NCBI GenBank assembly: GCA_017617915.1
Contig: JAFZVH010000011.1
Coordinates: forward strand, 1-33,775
Source of the DNA: Alphaproteobacteria bacterium
Lineage (GTDB): Bacteria > Pseudomonadota > Alphaproteobacteria > Rs-D84
Length of the DNA stretch: 33,775 nt
Direction: 5' to 3'
Under the pieces are notes generated by a model, which saw only the letters and a list, made by a program, of their open reading frames with translations, did no database searches and was not told where the DNA came from. The position numbers and the translations under genes are program-made. How positions within the stretch are numbered: position 1 is the first letter of the stretch; every line of letters begins with the position of its first letter. Positions 1-7,157 of the stretch are shown in pieces.

Positions 1-230
1 ACCGGTGGCAATTTCATAATAAATTCGAAACTGCGGTCCGTATAGACGGTGATAATGCAAGGAATTGGCATTCCCGGTTCTTTATCTGCGGTCTTATCGT
101 TAAATTGTTTGCAGAATTCGGCGATATTCACACCCGCCGCACCCAGCGCTGGTCCAATTGGAGGCGCAGGATTTGCCTGTTTTGCGGGGACAACAAGTTT
201 CACAATCCCCTTCAGTTCTTTTTTTGCCAT
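1..230 (-). CDS. rplK: 50S ribosomal protein L11, 3' end outside the window
   Basis: The reverse strand reads from an ATG at 230 into the window edge, giving 76 residues that begin [18 protein letters not shown]. The segment [16 protein letters not shown] is the L11 N-terminal signature. L11 binds 23S rRNA at the GTPase-associated centre with L10/L12. A GGAGTG Shine-Dalgarno lies just upstream of the ATG. It follows nusG by about 100 nt in the conserved order secE-nusG-rplK. The C-terminal rRNA-binding domain lies beyond base 1. Confidence 0.97.
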   Translation of the reverse strand, partial: MAKKELKGIVKLVVPAKQANPAPPIGPALGAAGVNIAEFCKQFNDKTADKEPGMPIPCIITVYTDRSFEFIMKLPP

Positions 231-334
231 TTTTTCACTCCATTGTTTATTTTGTGATTGTGGTTCGATGTGGCGCATCTACCACAGTTGTTTTTGCGTG
301 CCTTGCACACGCCCGCCAGTTTTAGAAAAACCGG

Positions 335-868
335 TTAAACTCTTTCGACCTGTTCAAAATCCAGCGCAACACTGGTTTCGCGGCCAAATACCAATATATT
401 CACAGTCATCTTTTGTTTAACATTGTCAACTTCGGATATAACGCCATTAAAGTTCGCAAAAGGTCCATCGATAACATGAACTTCTTGACCGACTTCGTAT
501 GTAATATCATCTGGGACTGTGCTGCCCTCTTCTACCTGTTTCAGCAAGCGGCGTGCTTCTTCCTCGCTGACCGCGATGGGTTTCAGGCGCGCGCCCAAGA
601 ACATTACAACCTGGGGCATCAGTTTGACCAAAGAAAATGTTTCGTTGTTCATAACCATTTGCACAACGATATAGCCTGGGAAGAACTTCTTTTCTGTTTT
701 TACACGCTTACCGCCCTTGATTTCAGTGACTTCACGCGTTGGGACCAAAATTTCACCGAAATAGGCGTTCAAGCGCCGCTTGTCAATCTGTTCGCGCAGG
801 TTTCGTGCGACCTTGTCTTCACAGCCTGTATGAACATTTACAACAAACCATTGCATTTTATCTTCCAT
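335..868 (-). CDS. nusG: Transcription termination/antitermination protein NusG
   Basis: NusG binds RNA polymerase and links it to Rho or to ribosomal S10. The NGN domain comes first (MQWFVVNVHTGCEDKVARNL, then the KKFFPGYI motif). The C-terminal KOW domain follows, with GQEVHVIDGPFANFNGVI. At about 177 residues the length is normal. I chose the ATG at 868 (MEDKMQWF) because AAGGGA lies about 7 nt upstream; an in-frame ATG at 886 has no ribosome site, and the ATG at 856 is a less likely alternative. It lies 24 nt downstream of secE and is probably cotranscribed with tRNA-Trp and secE. Confidence 0.97.
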   Translation of the reverse strand: MEDKMQWFVVNVHTGCEDKVARNLREQIDKRRLNAYFGEILVPTREVTEIKGGKRVKTEKKFFPGYIVVQMVMNNETFSLVKLMPQVVMFLGARLKPIAVSEEEARRLLKQVEEGSTVPDDITYEVGQEVHVIDGPFANFNGVISEVDNVKQKMTVNILVFGRETSVALDFEQVERV

Positions 869-892
869 GACACATTCCCTTGGCATTTATTG

Positions 893-1072
893 TTAGAATA
901 TCCACCCAACCAGAGCATTTAAAATACTGTCCACCACAAAGAAAAACAACGCGGCAAGCCCAGAAAACACTAAAATCATAATTGTTGCACGCACAACTTC
1001 GGACCGATTTGGCCAAACAATTTTGAACCATTCCGCGCGCACTCCACGAACAAAATCCAGTATTTTTTTCAT
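893..1072 (-). CDS. secE: Preprotein translocase subunit SecE
   Basis: This 59-residue single-pass protein reads MKKILDFVRGVRAEWFKIVW, then PNRSEVVRAT, then one membrane span (about residues 31-53). The amphipathic helix with W-P-x-R-x-E before the span is the SecE signature, and the short one-span form is usual outside the Enterobacteria. SecE clamps the two halves of SecY in the inner membrane. The ribosome site before the ATG is poor. It sits between tRNA-Trp and nusG, the classic arrangement. Confidence 0.95.
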   Translation of the reverse strand: MKKILDFVRGVRAEWFKIVWPNRSEVVRATIMILVFSGLAALFFFVVDSILNALVGWIF

Positions 1073-1136
1073 AAAACGCCCAGTTTTTTTAATTTAACCT
1101 GTTGATAATTGCGCGCGACCCAACACCCAAAAACCA

Positions 1137-1210
1137 TGGCAGGGGCAGAAGGAATCGAACCCTCATCTGCGGTTTTGGAGACCGATGTTCTACCATTGAA
1201 CCATGCCCCT
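1137..1210 (-). tRNA. tRNA-Trp (anticodon CCA)
   Basis: The reverse strand folds as a full cloverleaf beginning AGGGGCATGG. The anticodon loop TCCAAAA carries CCA, the T-arm is GGGTTCGATTCC, and the 3' CCA is encoded. The acceptor stem AGGGGCA pairs with TGCCCCT. tRNA-Trp directly before secE is a widely conserved order. Confidence 0.97.
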
Positions 1211-1275
1211 GAAGACGAGAAAAATCCCCAGAAATTGGTGCACTTGGTCCGAACGCACTTACCGTATTCTGCGCA

Positions 1276-1303
1276 AGAATAGCACACTTTCGCAGAAAAT
1301 CAA
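1276..1303 (-). promoter_or_regulatory. Promoter of tRNA-Trp-secE-nusG-rplK
   Basis: On the reverse strand there is TTGATT (1303-1298), a 16-nt spacer and TATTCT (1281-1276). Transcription would begin near 1269, about 60 nt before the tRNA. This is the best sigma-70-type match in the divergent gap 1211-1479. Confidence 0.6.
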
Positions 1304-1422
1304 GCGCAAATATTATAAATATTTCAAAAAATGAAAGCAAGCGTTTTTTTGGTTTCCCAAAACACCAATTATTACCACTTAGCAATAATTTGATTTTTAT
1401 ACAACAGATGTGCTTTTTTTAC

Positions 1423-1452
1423 TTGCATTGGGGCCCGCATTTTTTCTACAAT
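1423..1452 (+). promoter_or_regulatory. Promoter of the virB8-9-10-like operon
   Basis: TTGCAT (1423-1428), an 18-nt spacer and TACAAT (1447-1452) lie upstream of the first T4SS gene. The predicted start near 1459 leaves a leader of about 20 nt containing GGAGAGGA (1467-1474) ahead of the GTG at 1480. Confidence 0.6.
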
Positions 1453-1479
1453 CATTAAAAGCAAAAGGAGAGGACAATC

Positions 1480-2145
1480 GTGCAAAACCGCATAGAACCG
1501 CCTGTTTTACTGTCAAGGCTGCTGCTGTTCGTGTTCGCAGGAACGGTCGTTGCGCTGTTCGTGTTGGCGATGACGATTGAAAAAATGTTTCCGCTGGATC
1601 GGCCTGAAATATTTTTCCTGACATCGCGCGCCGAACAGAACGCACTAATTCAAATTGCAGAAATGCCCCCAACCGATGCAAATACCGACATCTATCTGCG
1701 CGCGTTCATTACTGAATACCTGCGTGCGCGCAATGATGTTGTTGCAAATACTGCCTATATGCGGCAAAAATGGGGTTCTGATGGGCTGGTTGCTATGTGG
1801 TCCAGTGGCGCCGTTTATAAAGAATTCAAAAAGACAGACCTGTACAACGCAATTATGAATGATATTCCAGACTTTGAATTTGAATGTCCGATGACGGTGC
1901 AATCTGCGGGTTCTTTCCGCAAATTCAAAGAAAATGAATACACAGTATCTGTGTCTTATTATTGTAAATATAGTGATGGACAAACTGACAAAAAAAATTA
2001 TACAATTCGTATAGGATTGGATGTAAATAAAAATCCAACTGTGCCTTGGCAAGAAAAGTTGGACAACCCATTGGGAATCAAGGTGTCGCAATATGTTATC
2101 GAAAGTAATAACGGCGATCCGCTGGATACGGGCTATCGGTCATAG
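1480..2145 (+). CDS. VirB8-like inner-membrane T4SS protein
   Basis: This 221-residue protein has a short cytoplasmic N-terminus, one membrane helix (about residues 12-34) and a periplasmic domain. VirB8 proteins are bitopic and form an assembly platform between the inner-membrane complex and the VirB9/VirB10 core. The C-terminal NPLGIKVSQYVIE closely follows the end of the VirB8 domain (NPLGxxVxxY). Length and topology fit the family. The start is a GTG with a strong SD. It is first in an operon, 23 nt before the VirB9-like gene. The IcmL/DotI branch of the same fold is the alternative, but the C-terminal motif and the neighbours favour VirB8. Confidence 0.82.
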   Translation: MQNRIEPPVLLSRLLLFVFAGTVVALFVLAMTIEKMFPLDRPEIFFLTSRAEQNALIQIAEMPPTDANTDIYLRAFITEYLRARNDVVANTAYMRQKWGSDGLVAMWSSGAVYKEFKKTDLYNAIMNDIPDFEFECPMTVQSAGSFRKFKENEYTVSVSYYCKYSDGQTDKKNYTIRIGLDVNKNPTVPWQEKLDNPLGIKVSQYVIESNNGDPLDTGYRS

Positions 2146-2168
2146 CCAAACAAGAAAGGAAAGAAGAA

Positions 2169-3692
2169 ATGACATTAGTAAAAAATCTTGGAATTCAATT
2201 GTCTTTGGTTTGCGCCCTGTGTGTTAGCATGGCGAACGCACGCGACTATGGTGTGCAAGACGCATGGAACAATCCAAACGCAAATATGACCGCGGGCAGT
2301 GTGAAACCTGGTTATGCACAGTTGTCTTGGGCATCAGGTACTGTTTTACCGGTTAAATTGCGCAACGGTATGGTTACTATGGTAAATTTGCCAAACGGCG
2401 AACAGATAGAAGATGCGGTTGTTGGAAACGATGGTTTATTTTCTATCGATGGTGCCCAAGGAGGTCGTACACTGTACATAACCCCAAACAGCGATAATAT
2501 GGGGTCTGATACAAATATGATTGTGACCGGAAAATCTGGAAATATTTATACTTTCTATCTGCGCAGCGAACCCGCAAACGCATCTGAAATAACATATTCC
2601 CAGGTTGATGTCGTATTGGACGGCAATGCGCGTCTTGGCGGCACAACCACGGCGGCACCTGCAACAGGCGCAATGAATTCTATATTTAAAAAAGTCGCTG
2701 GCAAAAGTAATACAATTGGGGTTGACGGCGAAGACTATGATTGGATTAAAACAATGAAAATCGATCCTTCGGAATTTCGTTTTGACCTTGATATATTCGT
2801 TCCAAATCCTGATGACTATGTTATTGCGCCTGAACGCGTATGGCGCGACCGCGTATTCACGTACATAGACTTTGGCGACAAAGTTATTTCTATGACCCAA
2901 CGCCCTGTGGTATCACTGTTGGTCGAAGGCGGGGAATCGCCAGTCGGTTTCCGCACAGATGGCGAAGACGGCCGCTTGCTGATTGTCGAAGCGGTGGGTG
3001 ATATGGTGTTGCGCAGCGGTCAACGCATCGTTTGTATTAAAAAGCGTTCTAAACCTTTCTTGATTGCAGATACTGCAAGTGTTATGGCCTTGGCTGAAGC
3101 AAATGTTGCGCAGAGTATGATGTCTGGGCAATCACTGAATAATATTGTTTATTCTGCCGACCAGACGGCAATAAATGCAGGCTATGGAAACTATACAACA
3201 ACGCCTATGTTTATTGGAAATCAGCCAATACAACAGGCGATGCCAACCGTTGGACAGCCTGGCGCAATGATGTTGAATATGTATGGCACCCCAAGTGGTT
3301 CAAATCGCGGGGTAAATATGGTACCGACCGAAAGATTGACTGCGGGTTCTTATCTGCCCCAGACAAATATACCGATGATTGCCAGTTCACAAAATGGTGT
3401 TGCAGTAGAACTCCGTTCTGACACAAACGTCAAAGCATTGGATGATTACTGGGCGGATTTGCTTGCGCGGTTCAGTGGCAACGAAGGCAAAGGTTTGCTG
3501 ACCAAATATAAAGACAATGTATTCTATGCGGTTGACGAACAAGGTGTTGGCGAACTTGGCGCGACATCTTCTGCGGCGCGGCTTTATCGTTTGCGCATTG
3601 GTCCAATGCCAGATATTGATACCGCCCAACAACTGTGCGATCAACTGTTGAAGTTCAGTGGTGCAACGTGTCAGGTCGTTAGAATACAGTAA
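2169..3692 (+). CDS. VirB9-like T4SS core protein with C-terminal SPOR domain
   Basis: A cleavable signal peptide (residues 1-24, ending SMANA) is followed by a VirB9-type N-terminal beta domain (about 35-150). A VirB9 C-terminal domain follows (about 200-295), with WRDRVFTYIDFGDK, a Pro-Val-x-x-L strand and DMVLRSGQRIVCIKK; compare the family pattern W-D-D-x-x-F-T-Y and LR.G..VVC. After a Gly/Met/Asn-rich linker (about 300-405), the last ~97 residues read as a SPOR domain. It has two halves, the second being LYRLRIGPMPDIDTAQQLC. SPOR domains bind glycan strands stripped of stem peptides. VirB9 is normally about 280 residues, so this 507-residue form is nearly doubled. VirB9 sits with VirB7/VirB10 in the outer-membrane core; no VirB7-like lipoprotein gene is visible. 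An AAAGGAAAG SD precedes the ATG. Confidence 0.82.
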   Translation: MTLVKNLGIQLSLVCALCVSMANARDYGVQDAWNNPNANMTAGSVKPGYAQLSWASGTVLPVKLRNGMVTMVNLPNGEQIEDAVVGNDGLFSIDGAQGGRTLYITPNSDNMGSDTNMIVTGKSGNIYTFYLRSEPANASEITYSQVDVVLDGNARLGGTTTAAPATGAMNSIFKKVAGKSNTIGVDGEDYDWIKTMKIDPSEFRFDLDIFVPNPDDYVIAPERVWRDRVFTYIDFGDKVISMTQRPVVSLLVEGGESPVGFRTDGEDGRLLIVEAVGDMVLRSGQRIVCIKKRSKPFLIADTASVMALAEANVAQSMMSGQSLNNIVYSADQTAINAGYGNYTTTPMFIGNQPIQQAMPTVGQPGAMMLNMYGTPSGSNRGVNMVPTERLTAGSYLPQTNIPMIASSQNGVAVELRSDTNVKALDDYWADLLARFSGNEGKGLLTKYKDNVFYAVDEQGVGELGATSSAARLYRLRIGPMPDIDTAQQLCDQLLKFSGATCQVVRIQ

Positions 3693-3712
3693 AAACGGGA
3701 TTGAGAGAAATA

Positions 3713-6121
3713 ATGAGCAAACTTTCCGTACATTTTGCGAATTTCCGTAAATCTACACCGAAATATGTCCAGTGGATATTGCTACTTGTGGCATTGATTT
3801 TGGTTGTGGTGCTGTTTGTCTTGCTTGGCACACAAAAGCAAGAACCTAAAATTATCGTTGATGAAGATACAATTCCGGTTGATCCAGAACTGATTATACA
3901 GCCAGACGAGCCAATAGATTGGTCAAATATGATGGTTGGTGAAAGTGCAACCGCAACGGTCAGCCTGCGTGCGAATACAGAAATACGCATTCGCGATATA
4001 AATGTAGATAAAGCTGCAACAGGAATTAGTCTTGATGATACCTGCGTGAATAAAATTATATCTCAAACAGAATCTTGCAAAATAAATATTGGCTATAATC
4101 CTTTGTCACCCATGGAAAGAACCGCCACAGGGGTATCTATTGCATGGTTTGCCATAGAATCTGATATTATTCAAGATACACCAAATGCAATAAAAATCAT
4201 TATCGGTGCTAAAGCAAAGCCAAAACCAATCGTTGTCGAACCCGAACCTGAACCTGAGCATGAACCGGATGCGAAATTGTTTGCCTATGATGATTTTGAA
4301 GATGATTTAGATGACTTTGCGCCAAGTTTTAAGTTTGATGAAGAACCTAAAAAAACAAAGTCAGCATTTGGAATGGCTTGTTCTGATTTCGCATTTCCAG
4401 GCTATAATACTGCAGGTGTACAAAGCGGTTGGATAAAACCTGTGGGGGGCGCATATTATTATTACCCATTTTCAGATATTGAATGCACTGGTGCGCCTGC
4501 AGGGATTTATAACGCCGATACAGGTTATATTATGGACGCAAATGAACCAACAAAAAAGATTGGTTCGGATGCAGAACATATTCGTTATGTTATGCAAAAC
4601 CGCTTGCCGAACTTGGGTGGTGGACGGTCGCGTAAAACTGGTGGGCGCGCGCGCCAGAAAACTGATGATGAATTGTTTGCCGAAGATTACAGTAATGGCG
4701 CATCACAATTAAGTTCTTTTGATAATGATGGTTATGGTGTCACAAAAAAATCTCATCGTATTGCGCTAACACCACGTTCAAACGACAATGTGTTTAAGGG
4801 ATATGGGAAAGAAAATAGTGGTAATACAGAATATGTCGTTTCTTCGCGACCATATGACAGAAGTTTTGTGTTGCGCCAATACAAGCCAATTCCGGCAACA
4901 ATAGTATCTGATATTCAGGCAGATCCAAAATTATTAGGCACAGGTATTCCTGTGCGCGCGACGGTTGACCGTAATGTGTATTCTGACAATGGTCGAACTG
5001 TTATTATTCCAACAGGAACACTTATGCTGGGGCGCGTGGTTGGTGACTTGCCGGGCCCGTACAAGGCGGTTGGTCGTATGGAAATCGAATGGTATCAGTT
5101 TATTCGTCCAGATGGTGTGGAATTTAGTTTCAAAAAAGACAAACTGCCGTTTTCAGCAGACTCCCAAGGACGTAAAGGCGTTCCAGGACATGGCAGTACA
5201 GATTACCTGCAACAATTTGTTATGCCTATGTTGACGGCAATTGTACCAGCAGCTGTGAATTTAATCGCGCCAATATCTGATGCGTTTGTGAACCAAATAG
5301 ATTTGGATAATAATACTGTTGTACAAAGTGGAACTGTGCGTTCTTCGGAACTTGCAAAGAATGAAATTATTACTGCATGGAATAATGTGGCCACAAAGTT
5401 ATTGGTTGATATGATGGATAATACCACACCACCGTTTTCAATTGCGGCGGGTACACGTATTACCGTCTTTTCGCCAGTTGATTTATTGGTCACTTGTGGA
5501 AAGCCCGATGGTGATACGCGCAAGTGTGCAATACAAGAATATGCAACCGCCAGTCGTGGTGCCGATCCTAATTATGGTGAAAACTATTATGCACAACAAC
5601 AAGGCAAACAAACTATCGACGAAGCAATTGGTCAGGTTCGTTCTATGATGGAAAGTTCTTTGCGCGAAGAATGTTGCACGGCAAGTGATGATGGTATTTC
5701 ATATCGTGCGGACTATAACAAACAAAACATTGGGGTATGCAAGAATTACAGTTTTACAACTCTGGATTTCTATTGCCGGTCGTTTGGAACATACAACGCG
5801 ATAAACAATGCAAAACAGCAAGCGGTGTTTGAAAACCAAAAGGCAACCAGCACCCAGACAAACCTTGACGAGCAAGGTAATCTGAAAACTTTAAATCTGA
5901 AATATAATGAAGACGGAACTATACAAAATCCATTTAAAAAACAAAAAACAGAAAGTACATCTGCCGCACAACAGGAAACTATAACAGATATGTGCGGTAA
6001 TGGTGGCACCCCAGATGCAAATGGATGCTGTCCAGGGGAAACATTTACGGATATGGGCGAACAAGGATTTAACTGTTGCCCAGACGCAGGTGGTGATTGT
6101 TTCCCACCAATAGAAATGTAA
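3713..6121 (+). CDS. VirB10/TrbI-like T4SS core protein, enlarged
   Basis: VirB10 spans from the inner membrane to the outer-membrane channel. This 802-residue protein has one N-terminal membrane helix (about 21-40). An Ig/ASH-like beta domain follows (about 72-168; VGESATATVSLRANTE, later SCKINIGYNP). Next is a Pro/Glu-rich and acidic linker (about 172-235) and a long variable region with an Arg/Lys patch. The VirB10/TrbI domain (about 390-600) contains GRTVIIPTGTLMLGRVVGDL, GRMEIEWYQFIRPDG and the terminal FSPVDLLV. A cysteine-rich tail occupies about 759-802. Usual VirB10 length is about 400-450. I chose the ATG at 3713, preceded by GAGAG; an in-frame TTG at 3701 is less likely. It is last in the operon, 20 nt after the VirB9-like gene. 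Confidence 0.83.
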   Translation: MSKLSVHFANFRKSTPKYVQWILLLVALILVVVLFVLLGTQKQEPKIIVDEDTIPVDPELIIQPDEPIDWSNMMVGESATATVSLRANTEIRIRDINVDKAATGISLDDTCVNKIISQTESCKINIGYNPLSPMERTATGVSIAWFAIESDIIQDTPNAIKIIIGAKAKPKPIVVEPEPEPEHEPDAKLFAYDDFEDDLDDFAPSFKFDEEPKKTKSAFGMACSDFAFPGYNTAGVQSGWIKPVGGAYYYYPFSDIECTGAPAGIYNADTGYIMDANEPTKKIGSDAEHIRYVMQNRLPNLGGGRSRKTGGRARQKTDDELFAEDYSNGASQLSSFDNDGYGVTKKSHRIALTPRSNDNVFKGYGKENSGNTEYVVSSRPYDRSFVLRQYKPIPATIVSDIQADPKLLGTGIPVRATVDRNVYSDNGRTVIIPTGTLMLGRVVGDLPGPYKAVGRMEIEWYQFIRPDGVEFSFKKDKLPFSADSQGRKGVPGHGSTDYLQQFVMPMLTAIVPAAVNLIAPISDAFVNQIDLDNNTVVQSGTVRSSELAKNEIITAWNNVATKLLVDMMDNTTPPFSIAAGTRITVFSPVDLLVTCGKPDGDTRKCAIQEYATASRGADPNYGENYYAQQQGKQTIDEAIGQVRSMMESSLREECCTASDDGISYRADYNKQNIGVCKNYSFTTLDFYCRSFGTYNAINNAKQQAVFENQKATSTQTNLDEQGNLKTLNLKYNEDGTIQNPFKKQKTESTSAAQQETITDMCGNGGTPDANGCCPGETFTDMGEQGFNCCPDAGGDCFPPIEM

Positions 6122-6140
6122 GGGTGCTAAGATTTTAACC

Positions 6141-6165
6141 AAACCGCCGATTGGCGGTTTTTTAT
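6141..6165 (+). terminator. Rho-independent terminator of the T4SS operon
   Basis: AAACCGCC (6141-6148), loop GATT and GGCGGTTT (6153-6160) form a perfect 8-bp stem followed by more T. It begins 20 nt after the VirB10-like stop codon. Confidence 0.88.
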
Positions 6166-6428
6166 TTGTAAAGAAAAAAGGATACAAAATGACATAAAAC
6201 AAGAACTTTATTTGGCCAAGGGAGAATAACCGAGAGAGGCACGCATTTAGTTGCGCGCTTTTTTTATAAAAAACACAAATGATGCGATTCGCCTTGAAAA
6301 ATTCGAATAACACAAACGAATCGAAAAACAAGGTTGTAATTCAATCATTGGTTGTAATGTTTTACTTGGTCAACTTTATTATTTTATAAATAAATTAAAC
6401 AAAGTCATAAACAATATAGGAGAAAAAA
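6166..6428 (+). other. Non-coding stretch with one weak terminator-like hairpin
   Basis: With the terminator this makes about 300 nt without a credible gene. It is AT-rich in its second half. At 6239-6258, GCACGCA and TGCGCGC form a 7-bp stem with one A-C mismatch around TTTAGT, followed by seven T (6259-6265). That could end a short RNA beginning near 6170, but I see no convincing promoter for one. For the next gene, TTTACT at about 6361 with TATAAA 18 nt on is a possible weak promoter. The SD of that gene (AGGAG) is at about 6418-6423. Confidence 0.4.
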
Positions 6429-6773
6429 ATGAACAACACACAATCTAATTTTGCACCAGAAAAATTTCAAAACGCAGAACAAATTTGGTTTTGGTTTATA
6501 TATTCAAAATCTGTTCATAACGATTTTGCAAGACAAAACAGATACGGTTCCACGCGCAGAATTTGTGAACTGGTTGATGTTGAAACGCTTGTGACCAAAC
6601 TTCATTTATGCGGGAAACTTTCAATAGAACACTTAACAGTTATGAAAACATACGGCGACAAGCGCCGCGCACCACACCAATATATCTGGCGCGAAAATCA
6701 TGATGCCGCTGTTTGGGATTCTGCTATGCGTATTTTGAACAAAGCTGCGCGTGACAAGGGTTGGATAGAATAA
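6429..6773 (+). CDS. Conserved-looking hypothetical protein, 114 residues
   Basis: I do not recognise a named family. The protein is soluble, with no signal peptide or membrane span, and is rich in aromatic and basic residues. Notable stretches are NAEQIWFWFIYSK, CELVDVETLVTKL, a Gly-Asp-Lys-Arg-Arg-Ala-Pro motif and a C-terminal helix ending in GWIE. A clean AGGAG SD sits about 7 nt before the ATG. Only 15 nt separate it from the next gene, so the two are probably cotranscribed and share the terminator at 7127-7156. The ordered motif content suggests a real, constrained protein. Function unknown. Confidence 0.8.
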   Translation: MNNTQSNFAPEKFQNAEQIWFWFIYSKSVHNDFARQNRYGSTRRICELVDVETLVTKLHLCGKLSIEHLTVMKTYGDKRRAPHQYIWRENHDAAVWDSAMRILNKAARDKGWIE

Positions 6774-6788
6774 CAAAAAGGATTAATG

Positions 6789-7124
6789 ATGGTTATTATT
6801 GCTTTTGCACCAAAATCTTCCAAGATTTTACCTAATATTTTCTGCAAAAATTTTAAACACTGTGCCGTAATTGTACCAGACGAAAACGGTTTTGTAATGC
6901 ACCAATTTGTTGCGCATAAAAATATTGTACAAATTCCTGTGACTGCGCGCGACATTAAAATCCTTGGGGCTCATGGTTGGCGATTTGTATATGTGCCATG
7001 CGAATTGCATCAACCATTTCCACCAAATGTTTTTACATGTGTTGGATTGGCGAAGTACGCAGTTAGATTTCGATCGCCGTTTATATTTACACCCGACGCC
7101 CTGTACAAAGCGATAAAAGACTGA
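6789..7124 (+). CDS. Hypothetical protein, 111 residues, partner of the gene before it
   Basis: I do not recognise the family. The sequence begins MVIIAFAPKSSKILPNIF, has a central ILGAHGWRFVYVPCELHQPF and ends FTPDALYKAIKD, which suggests a compact alpha/beta fold without membrane segments. Two adjacent ATGs occur at 6786 and 6789. The GGA of the SD is 3 nt from the first and 6 nt from the second, so I favour the second. It lies immediately behind the 114-residue gene and ends at a strong bidirectional terminator. A functional link between the two proteins is inferred from pairing only. Confidence 0.78.
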   Translation: MVIIAFAPKSSKILPNIFCKNFKHCAVIVPDENGFVMHQFVAHKNIVQIPVTARDIKILGAHGWRFVYVPCELHQPFPPNVFTCVGLAKYAVRFRSPFIFTPDALYKAIKD

Positions 7125-7126
7125 AT

Positions 7127-7156
7127 AAAAATGCCCGATTTATTTCGGGCATTTTT
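7127..7156. terminator. Bidirectional terminator between convergent genes
   Basis: A 12-bp perfect stem (7127-7138 with 7145-7156, core ATGCCCGA/TCGGGCAT) has a 6-nt loop and is flanked by A5 and T5. It can therefore stop both the plus-strand pair ending at 7124 and yidC, whose stop codon is at 7158. Confidence 0.9.
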
Positions 7157-7157
7157 A

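Noticed and set aside
413..922. 169-residue plus-strand ORF opposite nusG
   Set aside because: It lies antisense to nusG, which is certain; no SD and no recognisable domain.
1069..1385. Two minus-strand ORFs across tRNA-Trp
   Set aside because: They overlap the tRNA and the promoter region; the MVEHRSPKPQMRVRF-type translation is a common tRNA artefact.
1480..6121. Dot/Icm (I-type) reading of the three-gene operon, as DotI-DotH-DotG
   Set aside because: Order and topology would also fit, but NPLGxxVxxY in the first protein, the VirB9 C-terminal motif in the second and the VirB10/TrbI motifs in the third fit the P-type better.
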